This document shows, one piece after another, positions 1 to 6,433 of a stretch of DNA of 7,626 nt. Source of the stretch: Actinomycetota bacterium (lineage in GTDB: Bacteria; Actinomycetota; Actinomycetes; S36-B12; UBA5976). The DNA lies in NCBI GenBank assembly GCA_009704345.1, contig WLEH01000042.1:1-7626 (forward strand), in the 5' to 3' direction. How positions within the stretch are numbered: the stretch's first letter is position 1; each line of letters begins with the position of its first letter. The notes under the pieces were generated by a model, which was not told where the DNA came from, made no database searches, and saw only the letters and a program-made list of their open reading frames with translations. The position numbers were made by a program, and so were the translations under genes.

Positions 1-15
1 TCTGGCTTCTCCCAT
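1..15 (-). CDS. rbfA: RbfA, ribosome-binding factor A, first five codons only (partial)
   Basis: The sequence shows an ATG whose first base is the last base of the infB stop (TAATG, one-base overlap), followed by codons for M-G-E-A-R up to the window edge. RbfA is a small KH-fold protein that binds the 30S subunit late in its assembly and helps mature the 5' end of 16S rRNA. Actinobacterial RbfA proteins typically begin with a short M-x-(D/E)-x-A-R stretch, and rbfA is the usual gene after infB, so position and the few visible residues agree. Only a weak purine-rich stretch precedes the ATG, which would suit coupling to infB translation. The identification rests mainly on synteny, because five codons cannot prove a family. 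Confidence 0.5.
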
Positions 16-2699
16 TAGGCACGGGCTTTCTCTCGCAACTCATAAGTTTCAATTCGATCATCAACCATTAGATCATTGAAGTTATCAAATGAGATACCGC
101 ATTCGAAACCTTCTCGAACTTCAGTAACGTCGTCCTTTTCACGGCGCAATGAGTCGATGGCAAGATTTTCTGCTACGACCGATCCATTTCGAATCAATCG
201 AGCCTTGCTATTTCGCTTAACTGAACCAGACAAAATCATGCAACCAGCGATAGTTCCGGCTTTGCTTGATTTGAAGATATTTCGGATCTCAGCTGAACCC
301 AATTCAACTTCTTCATAAATTGGCTTGAGCATTCCCTTGAGTGCCGCTTCAATTTCATCGATGGCCTGATAGATCACGGTGTAGAACCGAACATCAATTC
401 CAGCTCGATCTGCTAACTCACGCGCTTGACCTTCTGGCCTTACGTTAAACCCAATGATTACGGCAGTTGACGCAGTTGCTAAATCAATATCGTTCTTAGT
501 GATTGCACCAACCCCGCGATGAATCACGCGCAGCGATACTTCATCACCAACATCAATCTTCATCAAGGCATCTTCGAGTGCTTCAACTGAACCCGATACG
601 TCACCCTTAATGATCAAGCGCAGCTCGCTATCGGCGCCACCCTTTTCTAGATTCTTCATGAAGTCTTCTAGTGATCTGCTGGTTCGATTCTGCGCCAACA
701 TGGCGTTTCGCTCTCGCGCTGCTCTGGTTTGCGCAATTTGCCTTGCCGTTCGGTCCTCATCAACAACTAAGAAAGAATCACCAGCATCTGGTACTGCAGA
801 TAAGCCCAGCACCTGCACTGCGCGAGATGGACCGGCTGCCGCAACTGGTTCGCCATTTTCATCTAGCATCGCTCGAACTCGACCATGCGCCTCGCCCACC
901 ACAATCGAATCTCCCGGATGCAGCGTTCCGCGTTGGACCAATACAGTTGCAATTGGGCCTCGACCGCGATCAAGGTGCGCCTCAACTGCAACACCGCTTG
1001 CAGTAGCGGATGAATTTGCTCGAAGATCAATTGCGGCATCAGCAGTGAGCAATACTGCATCCAATAGCTCATTGATATTTAATCCTGAAAGTGCTGAGAC
1101 GTTAACGAACATGGTTTCGCCACCATACTCTTCTGGCACTAGTCCATATTCAGTTAGCTGACCGCGAACTTTGTCAGGTGAGGCACCTTCTTTATCAATT
1201 TTGTTTACTGCAACCACAATTGGCACATTTGCCGCTTGCGCATGATTGAGTGCTTCAACCGTTTGTGGCTTAACGCCATCATCGGCAGCAACAACCAAGA
1301 TTGCAATATCAGTTGCCTTCGCACCACGAGCACGCATTGCAGTAAACGCTTCGTGACCAGGGGTGTCAATAAACGTAATGGCACGTGGTTGATCATTGTG
1401 TTCTGTCACTACTTGATATGCGCCAATGTGTTGAGTGATACCGCCGGCTTCACCAGAGACGACATTGGTTTTTCGAATCGCATCAAGCAGCCTGGTCTTA
1501 CCATGATCAACGTGACCCATCACAGTTACTACTGGCGGACGAATCTCCATATCGGATTCTTCGTCTTGAAAATCTAAATCAACATCAAATGATTCCAGCA
1601 GCGCTCGATCTTCATCTTCAGGCGATACGATCTGAACTTCGAAGTTCATTTCGGAACCCAACAGAATCAACAGATCATCACTTACGGATTGAGTTGCGGT
1701 AACCATTTCACCTAAATGGAACAGTGCGGTAACTAAAGCAGCTGGATTTGCATTGATTTTTTCTGCAAAGTCACTTAGTGATGACCCACGACGCATCTTT
1801 ACGACTTGGCCATTACCGCGTGGCAACGAAACGCCTCCTAGCTCTGGCGCTTCCATGTTGTCGAATTCTTGGCGACGAGTCTTCTTGGATTTATAACTCT
1901 TCTTTGATTTTCCACTCTGCTTTCCAAATGCACCACCAACTTGGCCACGTCCTTGCGGGCCGCTGCCTGGTCGTGCTGGTTTGCCGCCTCTACCTGGTGC
2001 CGCTGGTGCACCAGTTGCTGGTGCACCAAAACTTCTTGGTCCGCGAGCACCATCTCGTGGCGGACCACCAGCTGGTCTTGGTCCACGCGCACCATCTCTT
2101 GGGGCGCCAGCGCCAGTAGGTCTTGGTCCGCGTGCACCATCTCGCGGTGCGCCAGTCCCAGCAGGTCTTGGTCCGCGTGCACCATCTCGCGGAGCACCAC
2201 CAAATGGATTGTTGCCTGGCCGAGGGGCTGCTGATCTAGGTGCACCAAATGGATTGTTGCCAGCACGTGGTGCTTGCCTTGGTGCACTAAATGGATTATT
2301 GCCGCCGCGAGCTGCCGGTGGTCTTGGTGCAATTGGTCCAGCATTCCCCGGAGTTGGGGCAGGTGTTGCCGGTGTTGTCGGTGTTGTCGGTGTTGTGGTT
2401 GTAACGGTGGGCGCTGACGGTGCTGGCGGAGTTTCTAGTTTTGTCTCAACTACCGGTGTCAACTCAGCTGTTTCATTTGCAACTGCTTCTGCTGGCTTTG
2501 CTGCCTTAGTTGCTTTTTTCTTTGCTGGTGGCTTGGCGGCAGGGCCACCCATTGCTTCAACTAATCGACGAGCGACTGGCGCTTCAATCGTGGAAGAGGC
2601 AGAACGAACAAACTCACCAAGTTCTTGTAACTTGGCAAGGACAACTTTACTTTCGACTCCGAGCTCTTTTGCTAGCTCGTAAACCCGAACCTTGGACAC
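15..2699 (-). CDS. infB: Translation initiation factor IF-2
   Basis: IF2 is the GTPase that brings fMet-tRNA to the 30S subunit and promotes 50S joining. The 894-residue product has an IF2N helical domain at the start (about residues 1-50). A long low-complexity region (about 52-275) rich in A/P/T and then G/R/P follows, ending in a basic Lys/Arg patch at about 263-276 and the conserved QEFDNMEAP stretch. A second IF2N-like segment lies at about 300-360. The GTPase domain has G1 GHVDHGKT (395-402), a G2 loop at about 418-426, G3 DTPGHE (445-450), G4 NKID (499-502) and G5 SAL (535-537). Domain II, the spacer domain and the C-terminal fMet-tRNA-binding domain extend to residue 894. The start is GTG at 2699, with GAGGAG four bases upstream and the conserved MSKVRVYELAKELG beginning. 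It follows ylxR by 101 nt and overlaps the rbfA start by one base. The N-terminal repeats are annotated separately. No catalytic motif is missing. Confidence 0.98.
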   Translation of the reverse strand: MSKVRVYELAKELGVESKVVLAKLQELGEFVRSASSTIEAPVARRLVEAMGGPAAKPPAKKKATKAAKPAEAVANETAELTPVVETKLETPPAPSAPTVTTTTPTTPTTPATPAPTPGNAGPIAPRPPAARGGNNPFSAPRQAPRAGNNPFGAPRSAAPRPGNNPFGGAPRDGARGPRPAGTGAPRDGARGPRPTGAGAPRDGARGPRPAGGPPRDGARGPRSFGAPATGAPAAPGRGGKPARPGSGPQGRGQVGGAFGKQSGKSKKSYKSKKTRRQEFDNMEAPELGGVSLPRGNGQVVKMRRGSSLSDFAEKINANPAALVTALFHLGEMVTATQSVSDDLLILLGSEMNFEVQIVSPEDEDRALLESFDVDLDFQDEESDMEIRPPVVTVMGHVDHGKTRLLDAIRKTNVVSGEAGGITQHIGAYQVVTEHNDQPRAITFIDTPGHEAFTAMRARGAKATDIAILVVAADDGVKPQTVEALNHAQAANVPIVVAVNKIDKEGASPDKVRGQLTEYGLVPEEYGGETMFVNVSALSGLNINELLDAVLLTADAAIDLRANSSATASGVAVEAHLDRGRGPIATVLVQRGTLHPGDSIVVGEAHGRVRAMLDENGEPVAAAGPSRAVQVLGLSAVPDAGDSFLVVDEDRTARQIAQTRAARERNAMLAQNRTSRSLEDFMKNLEKGGADSELRLIIKGDVSGSVEALEDALMKIDVGDEVSLRVIHRGVGAITKNDIDLATASTAVIIGFNVRPEGQARELADRAGIDVRFYTVIYQAIDEIEAALKGMLKPIYEEVELGSAEIRNIFKSSKAGTIAGCMILSGSVKRNSKARLIRNGSVVAENLAIDSLRREKDDVTEVREGFECGISFDNFNDLMVDDRIETYELREKARA
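2035..2208 (-). repeat. Tandem repeat of 42-45 nt in infB (APRDGARGPRP units)
   Basis: Four consecutive units begin near 2035, 2077, 2122 and 2167, so the period is 42, 45 and 45 nt. Each encodes a variant of (G/A)PRDGARGPRPxG, at IF2 residues about 168-223. The third and fourth units share an exact 30-base identity (2118-2147 and 2163-2192), while the outer units have diverged at several positions, mostly third positions. All unit lengths are multiples of three, so gain or loss of a unit would keep the frame. The encoded segment is Gly/Arg/Pro-rich and probably disordered. A nucleic-acid-binding role is an inference. Confidence 0.9.
2201..2305 (-). repeat. Second tandem repeat in infB (GNNPF-APR units)
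   Basis: Three copies of a unit containing G-N-N-P-F lie directly next to the APRDGARGPRP array. Equivalent bases start at 2201, 2246 and 2288, spacing 45 and 42 nt, the same as the neighbouring array. They encode IF2 residues about 132-168. The shared period suggests both arrays came from one ancestral duplicated segment of about 14-15 codons, which is an inference. The function of the motif is unknown to me. Confidence 0.8.
2362..2397 (-). repeat. 9-nt short tandem repeat in infB (Thr-Thr-Pro units)
   Basis: On the plus strand four 9-base units run back to back: one ggtgttgcc, two identical ggtgttgtc and one ggtgttgtg. On the coding strand they give three Thr-Thr-Pro triplets and one Ala-Thr-Pro, in IF2 residues about 103-114. 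The unit is three codons long, so slippage would change protein length without a frameshift. The region lies in the disordered linker between the first IF2N domain and the Gly/Arg/Pro repeats. Confidence 0.9.
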
Positions 2700-2703
2700 A
2701 GCA

Positions 2704-2709
2704 CTCCTC
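2704..2709 (-). promoter_or_regulatory. Ribosome binding site of infB
   Basis: GAGGAG on the coding strand lies four bases before a GTG codon at 2699. The spacing is slightly short but usable. It supports GTG as the IF2 start, in agreement with the conserved N-terminal sequence that begins there. Confidence 0.75.
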
Positions 2710-2766
2710 GTTTGGCCCGGGCGTTAGACACGGGCGGTTAGCTGGAAGACCTCATCGGCTCATTTG

Positions 2767-2782
2767 GTGAACATCCGTTCAC
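2767..2782. repeat. Perfect palindrome GTGAAC-N4-GTTCAC upstream of infB
   Basis: This is a perfect 6-bp inverted repeat with a 4-base centre in the ylxR-infB spacer, 68-83 nt before the infB start. In RNA it would be a small hairpin with a tetraloop. As DNA it contains GAAC-N4-GTTC, the core of LexA operators of the Gram-positive/actinobacterial type, but lacks the usual flanking C and G. One 6-bp repeat of this geometry is expected by chance about twice in a window this long, so its function is unproven. Confidence 0.4.
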
Positions 2783-2800
2783 TTCTCCCATTGTTATGGC

Positions 2801-3088
2801 TCACGCCTGCGGACTGATAAAGCTACTGGTCAACGCCAGCAATTGATCGTAATTCAGCTGCGATTGCGCTTGCAAGGCGCGATTGAGACTTCGGCGCTGA
2901 ATCGCCCGATCAATGCATGCTGTGCTTCGGTGCAGATATGCCCCCCGACCTGATTGTCGAAGTTGCAGATCTGGCACTACGGCATCAGCGATAAGCACGA
3001 CTCGTAGCAACTGGTTCTGCGGAGCTGCGGTTCGACAACCAACACAGGTGCGCGTTGGACTCGCCGACAAATCTGCGGAACTAGTCAT
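2801..3088 (-). CDS. ylxR: YlxR family RNA-binding protein (RnpM-like)
   Basis: The product is a 95-residue basic protein of the YlxR family, found between nusA and infB in most Gram-positive bacteria. It shows the family signature RTCVGCR (residues 13-19), the GRGAYLH motif (47-53), Cys58 nearby and a basic RRSLNRAL stretch (65-72). The family is known as an RNA-binding fold; the Bacillus homologue (renamed RnpM) binds RNase P RNA and modulates its activity, and other work ties YlxR to transcriptional effects. Whether that holds here is inference. The ATG start lies 7 nt after the nusA stop with no strong Shine-Dalgarno sequence, which suggests translation coupled to nusA. The first ten residues are Ser/Ala-rich and not conserved. 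The C-terminal tail after residue 80 is also non-motif. Length is normal for the family. Confidence 0.93.
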   Translation of the reverse strand: MTSSADLSASPTRTCVGCRTAAPQNQLLRVVLIADAVVPDLQLRQSGRGAYLHRSTACIDRAIQRRSLNRALQAQSQLNYDQLLALTSSFISPQA

Positions 3089-3095
3089 CCGAAGT

Positions 3096-4109
3096 CTACT
3101 CGCTTGCTGGTGCTGCCGGGGCTCCCGGCTGGTTATTTAGTTCCGGATCGGTGTCAGGCCGGATATCAATACGCCAGCCGGTGAGGCGTGCGGCCAATCG
3201 GGCGTTCTGCCCTTCTCGGCCAATTGCCAGCGATAATTGAAAATCTGGCACCCAAACGCGAGCCACTCGGTTGGCTAAATCCAGCACCTGAACTTTTGTT
3301 ACTCGAGACGGCGAGAGTGCGCTAGCAATAAATATTGCTGGATCTTCATCAAAATCCACAATGTCTATTTTTTCGCCAGCTAATTCACTCATAACATTTC
3401 GGACGCGCTGACCAAATGGTCCGATACATGCACCCTTTGGATTCAAATCTGGATCGGACGTTTGAACTGCAATCTTGGTACGGTGACCTGGTTCGCGGGC
3501 AACGGCCATGATTTGCACTAAGCCTGACGCAACTTCTGGCACTTCCAACGCGAAAAGTTTTGTGACTAACTGTGGATGGGTTCGCGACAGCATCACTTGC
3601 GGACCTTTCGGACCGCGCTTAGCGTGCAATACAAGTGCACGGATTCGGTTACCATGCACATACTTTTCAGTAGGCACTTGTTCTTGAACTGGAATAGTGG
3701 CTTCAACGCTACCTAAGTTTACGTAAACTAACTTTGGATCCATGCCCTGTTGAATTACCCCTGAAACAATATCTCCTTCGCGGGAAACAAAATCGCCAAC
3801 TGTTCGAATATCTGATGCATCTCTTAACCGTTCAAACAAAACTGTCTTTGCGGTAGCAGCTGCAATTCGGCCAAATCCTGCTGGGGTGTCATCGCGTTCT
3901 GGCAGGAAATTTCCTTCTTCATCACGGTCTTTGATCCAAACCACAACCTTGCCGGTTTTACGATCAATTTCAACTCGGCAATTCTGAACTCGGCCAGTGC
4001 TCTTTTGATATGCCATTAGCAGCGATTCTTCGAGCGCTGCCATCAACATCTCCCAAGACATCTCTTTTTCATATACAACAGCTTTTAATGCTTCGACATC
4101 AATGTCCAT
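3096..4109 (-). CDS. nusA: Transcription elongation/termination factor NusA
   Basis: NusA binds RNA polymerase and nascent RNA and controls pausing, intrinsic termination and antitermination, for example on rRNA operons. The 337-residue protein has an N-terminal RNA-polymerase-binding domain (about 1-105), an S1 domain (about 110-177, starting EGDIVSGVI and ending VMLSRT), KH1 with a GPFG loop (230-233, preceded by GACI) and KH2 with a GREG loop (297-300) in LAIGREGQNARLAARLTGW. It ends in a short Pro/Ala tail. The acidic C-terminal repeats of E. coli NusA are absent, which is normal for actinobacteria (the M. tuberculosis protein is about 347 residues). I chose ATG at 4109 because MDIDVEALKAV is the family start and a strong GGAGGTG precedes it; an in-frame ATG at 4139 would add ten non-conserved residues and lies inside rimP. 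It overlaps rimP by 11 nt. Confidence 0.97.
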   Translation of the reverse strand: MDIDVEALKAVVYEKEMSWEMLMAALEESLLMAYQKSTGRVQNCRVEIDRKTGKVVVWIKDRDEEGNFLPERDDTPAGFGRIAAATAKTVLFERLRDASDIRTVGDFVSREGDIVSGVIQQGMDPKLVYVNLGSVEATIPVQEQVPTEKYVHGNRIRALVLHAKRGPKGPQVMLSRTHPQLVTKLFALEVPEVASGLVQIMAVAREPGHRTKIAVQTSDPDLNPKGACIGPFGQRVRNVMSELAGEKIDIVDFDEDPAIFIASALSPSRVTKVQVLDLANRVARVWVPDFQLSLAIGREGQNARLAARLTGWRIDIRPDTDPELNNQPGAPAAPASE

Positions 4110-4575
4110 CTGCCACCTCCGATGGACGATTAAATTCAACTTGGACTATCGCGCGACTAATTTGGGTTAATGCAAATTCGCGCTGCGCTTGCTTGACTTG
4201 CAGCGTTACCCCAGCATCGGTTGCGGCAATTATTCGGCCTTCAACTGGCGCGGAGTTAGCCAATTCAATACGCACTAACCTTCCGATATTTCGCCGCCAA
4301 TGTCGAGGCAAAGTCATTGGTCGATCAACGCCAGGTGAAGTAACTTCCAGCGTAAACGGTGCAGCTAGCTCGGTTACTTCATCAAGCGCATCTGAAATCG
4401 CTCGAGTTGCGGCAGCCACCTCATCCATCGCAATTCCGCCATCTTTATCCAAGATGATGCGAACCAATTGTCGGTTTCCGGTTTTTCTGATCTCAATATC
4501 TTCAACATCTAAATTCAGTGCAGCGGCAATCGGTGTCACTATCTGTTGCACCACAGCCAGGTTTTTATCACTCAT
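4099..4575 (-). CDS. rimP: Ribosome maturation factor RimP
   Basis: RimP binds the free 30S subunit and is needed for its efficient maturation, acting near the S12 and pseudoknot region. From the ATG at 4575 the protein has 158 residues: an N-terminal alpha/beta domain (about 1-85) ending in the family hallmark LEVTSPGVDRPM (76-87), and a C-terminal Sm-like beta-barrel (about 90-150), including the GRL-VRI and VEGRI strands. An ATG 15 nt upstream (4590) in the same frame would add MRGAS. I prefer 4575 because SDKNLAVVQQIVTPI is the usual beginning and a GGGG run lies a few bases upstream of it, but the evidence is not decisive. It lies 53 nt after proS and its stop overlaps the start of nusA by 11 nt, the classic rimP-nusA pairing. 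Confidence 0.93.
   Translation of the reverse strand: MSDKNLAVVQQIVTPIAAALNLDVEDIEIRKTGNRQLVRIILDKDGGIAMDEVAAATRAISDALDEVTELAAPFTLEVTSPGVDRPMTLPRHWRRNIGRLVRIELANSAPVEGRIIAATDAGVTLQVKQAQREFALTQISRAIVQVEFNRPSEVADGH
4114..4120 (-). promoter_or_regulatory. Strong ribosome binding site of nusA inside rimP
   Basis: GGAGGTG on the coding strand lies within the last codons of rimP. From the end of its GGAGG core there are six bases to the nusA ATG at 4109. It is the best Shine-Dalgarno match seen in the window and decides the nusA start against the upstream ATG at 4139. Confidence 0.85.
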
Positions 4576-4628
4576 ACTGGCGCCCCGCATTCTGTTATGT
4601 TGTTAAGTTTTGGCTAAGCCTACTGTCT

Positions 4629-6386
4629 TCATTTCAAGTTTTGTACAGCGCCCACTACCTCAGTGAGCGCAACATCCACAGCTTGGTCGGCAAAGCGATC
4701 ACGAAGTTCCACCACACCGTCAACAAACTTCTTGCCAACCACGATGATGGTAGGAATGCCAAGCAGCTCCGCATCGTTGAACTTAACGCCAACTGATACC
4801 CCAACGCGGTCATCAATGAGCACTGAGTAGCCCGCTGCATTTAAGGTGTTTGCAAGTTCAGTGGCTCCAGTAAATAGGGATTCATCTTTACCAGCAATGA
4901 CCAAATGCACATCAACTGGTGAGATTGCTCGAGGCCAGCGCAATCCTTTGTCATCATGGTGCTGCTCCGCAATCACCGCAACTGCGCGAGTCACGCCAAT
5001 GCCATATGAACCCATGGTGACCGTGATTTGCTCGCCATTTTCATTTAAAACTTTTAGGTCTAGCGCCTCAGCATATTTTTTACCAAGTTGAAAAATATGA
5101 CCAACTTCAATGCCGCGTGCCAACTGAGTAACCGTGCCAGCGGGCACAACACAGTCATCGCCAACCCGAACGTCAGCCACGTCAATGACGCCATCTGGCT
5201 TAAAGTCTCGGTCAGCAACTAAGTGAAATACGTGGCTGCCACTTTTATTTGCACCGGTAATCCAACTTGTGCCAGGTGCTACTCGTGGATCAACTAGGTA
5301 TTCGATCTTCGCAGATGCATGCTTTCCCAACTGCCCCGGTCCGATATACCCTTTAACTAAAGTTGGATATTTGGCAAAGTCTTCATCCCCAAATGGCGTT
5401 ACCGTTGCCGGATAAACTTGAGCCTCAAGGCGGCGCATATCCACTTCTCGATCGCCTGGCACACCAATTGCAAGCGCTGAAGTTGAACCATCTTGATGAG
5501 TTAACCTAACTACCACATTTTTCAAAGTATCTGCTGCAGTCCATGGCTTAGCACCAACTAACTCAGGTTTGCTATTACTAAATTCAACGAGCGACTGAAT
5601 TGTTGGTGTATCAGGAGTGTCATGAACTGTTGCTGCAGGCAGGCTGGCAAAGTCAATTGATGCCGCTGGCGCAATTTGAATCGCTTCGACATTCGCTGCA
5701 CCACCTGAGGTAACAACATAAGTATCTTCGCCAGCTGCCGCTGGTGCTAAAAACTCTTCGGATGCGCTGCCACCCATCGCGCCAGATTGCGCTGAGACAA
5801 TTACATAGTCAATGTTTAATCGCTCAAAAGTTCTCTGATACGCAGCTCGATGTTTTTGATATGACGTAATTAACCCAGCATCATCCACATCAAATGAGTA
5901 ACTGTCTTTCATTACAAATTCGCGGCCACGGAGCAAGCCAGCCCGAGGTCTTGCCTCATCACGATATTTAGTTTGGATTTGATACAGCGAAACTGGTAGA
6001 TCCTTGTAAGAGGAATACAGATCTTTAACTAACAAGGTAAACATTTCTTCGTGTGTTGGTGCTAGCAAATAATCAGCACCGCGTCGGTCCTGTAGTCGAA
6101 ACAGTGCTGGTCCATATTCCGTCCAACGATTTGTTGCTTCATAAGGTTCACGCGGTAACAATGCTGGAAAATGCACTTCTTGAAAACCAGCTCGATTCAT
6201 CTCTTCTCGGATTACTGCAGTTACTTTGTTCAGCACCATTAGGCCAAGCGGCAACCAGGTATAACCACCTGCTGCGGCACGCCGGAGATAGCCAGCTCGG
6301 ATCAATAGAGAATGGCTGGCAACCTCGGCGTCTGCTGGGTTGTCCCGCAACGTGCGCAAAAACATCTCCGAGAATCGATATTGCAC
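4629..6386 (-). CDS. proS: Prolyl-tRNA synthetase, bacterial type with editing domain
   Basis: ProRS charges tRNA-Pro with proline in the cytoplasm and hydrolyses mischarged Ala-tRNA-Pro. The 585-residue protein is of normal length for the bacterial type (E. coli 572). It shows the N-terminal class II core beginning SEMFLRTLRDNPADAEV, the RAG-YLRRAAAG-Y-WLPLG segment (30-48), THEE (111-114) and motif 2 at about 139-160 (TKYRDEARPRAGLLRGREF). A conserved SGAMGG-SA-SEEF follows at about 201-212. The inserted editing (INS) domain spans about 225-405. The core resumes at ARGIEVGHIFQLG (about 423-435), motif 3 is GSYGIGVTR (459-467), and the anticodon-binding domain covers about 490-585. The start is GTG at 6386 with AGGAAGGG five bases before it; no better upstream start is seen. 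It lies 47 nt after the acetyltransferase gene, as in other actinobacterial gene clusters with ispG. No motif appears broken. Confidence 0.98.
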   Translation of the reverse strand: MQYRFSEMFLRTLRDNPADAEVASHSLLIRAGYLRRAAAGGYTWLPLGLMVLNKVTAVIREEMNRAGFQEVHFPALLPREPYEATNRWTEYGPALFRLQDRRGADYLLAPTHEEMFTLLVKDLYSSYKDLPVSLYQIQTKYRDEARPRAGLLRGREFVMKDSYSFDVDDAGLITSYQKHRAAYQRTFERLNIDYVIVSAQSGAMGGSASEEFLAPAAAGEDTYVVTSGGAANVEAIQIAPAASIDFASLPAATVHDTPDTPTIQSLVEFSNSKPELVGAKPWTAADTLKNVVVRLTHQDGSTSALAIGVPGDREVDMRRLEAQVYPATVTPFGDEDFAKYPTLVKGYIGPGQLGKHASAKIEYLVDPRVAPGTSWITGANKSGSHVFHLVADRDFKPDGVIDVADVRVGDDCVVPAGTVTQLARGIEVGHIFQLGKKYAEALDLKVLNENGEQITVTMGSYGIGVTRAVAVIAEQHHDDKGLRWPRAISPVDVHLVIAGKDESLFTGATELANTLNAAGYSVLIDDRVGVSVGVKFNDAELLGIPTIIVVGKKFVDGVVELRDRFADQAVDVALTEVVGAVQNLK

Positions 6387-6391
6387 AACAG

Positions 6392-6399
6392 CCCTTCCT
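6392..6399 (-). promoter_or_regulatory. Ribosome binding site of proS
   Basis: AGGAAGGG on the coding strand ends five bases before the GTG at 6386. It sits in an A/T-rich 47-nt spacer after the acetyltransferase stop and supports the GTG as the ProRS start. Upstream TTAAAT and TAAAAC look vaguely like -10 boxes but lack a matching -35, so no promoter is called. Confidence 0.7.
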
Positions 6400-6433
6400 A
6401 TTTAACGTTTTAAGGCTAACAGAGTAATCGCAG

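Larger units (their letters stand above)
2700..2800 (-). other. Spacer between ylxR and infB, possible infB leader
   Basis: This 101-nt gap is the largest in the window; all the other junctions are between an 11-nt overlap and about 53 nt. It holds a 6-bp palindrome (2767-2782), an imperfect GC-rich direct repeat (2718-2727 and 2731-2741) and the infB ribosome binding site. A short GCCCG/CGGGC pairing is possible just upstream of that site. I see no T-run terminator and no good -35/-10 pair, so I do not call a promoter. Its length may simply reflect loss of coupling between the two genes. Confidence 0.5.

Noticed and set aside
1838..2344. Second minus-strand open frame of 168 codons inside infB in another frame
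   Set aside because: The repeat array with 42/45-nt period keeps alternative frames open. The product is a His/Gln/Leu-rich repeat without family resemblance, and the IF2 frame runs through intact.
2617..2635. 7-bp inverted repeat CCAAGTT-N5-AACTTGG in the early infB coding region
   Set aside because: Several such stems are expected by chance in a window of this size, and the sequence is constrained by the conserved IF2N residues it encodes.
1981..2682. Plus-strand open frame of 233 codons opposite the infB N-terminal region
   Set aside because: It is the antisense of the Gly/Arg/Pro- and Thr-rich repeats, low in complexity (Gly/Ala/Val/Pro runs), without a ribosome binding site or recognisable domain. 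The sense frame is clearly IF2.
2738..2791. 17-residue leader-peptide-like open frame (MGEVNGCSPNEPMRSSS) between ylxR and infB
   Set aside because: It has ATG and TAA but no Shine-Dalgarno sequence, no run of regulatory codons and no attenuator structure after it. An open frame this short is expected by chance.
3096..4139. NusA starting at ATG 4139
   Set aside because: The ten extra residues are not NusA-like and lie inside rimP, while GGAGGTG and the family N-terminus point to 4109.
4010..4606. Plus-strand open frame of 198 codons across nusA and rimP
   Set aside because: It is antisense to two well-supported genes and its translation matches no family I recognise; there is no ribosome binding site.
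4591..4640. Possible promoter for rimP (TTGAAA near 4637-4632)
   Set aside because: No acceptable -10 hexamer lies 16-18 bases downstream, and the nearest A/T-rich candidate CATAAC is at the wrong distance and lacks the final T.
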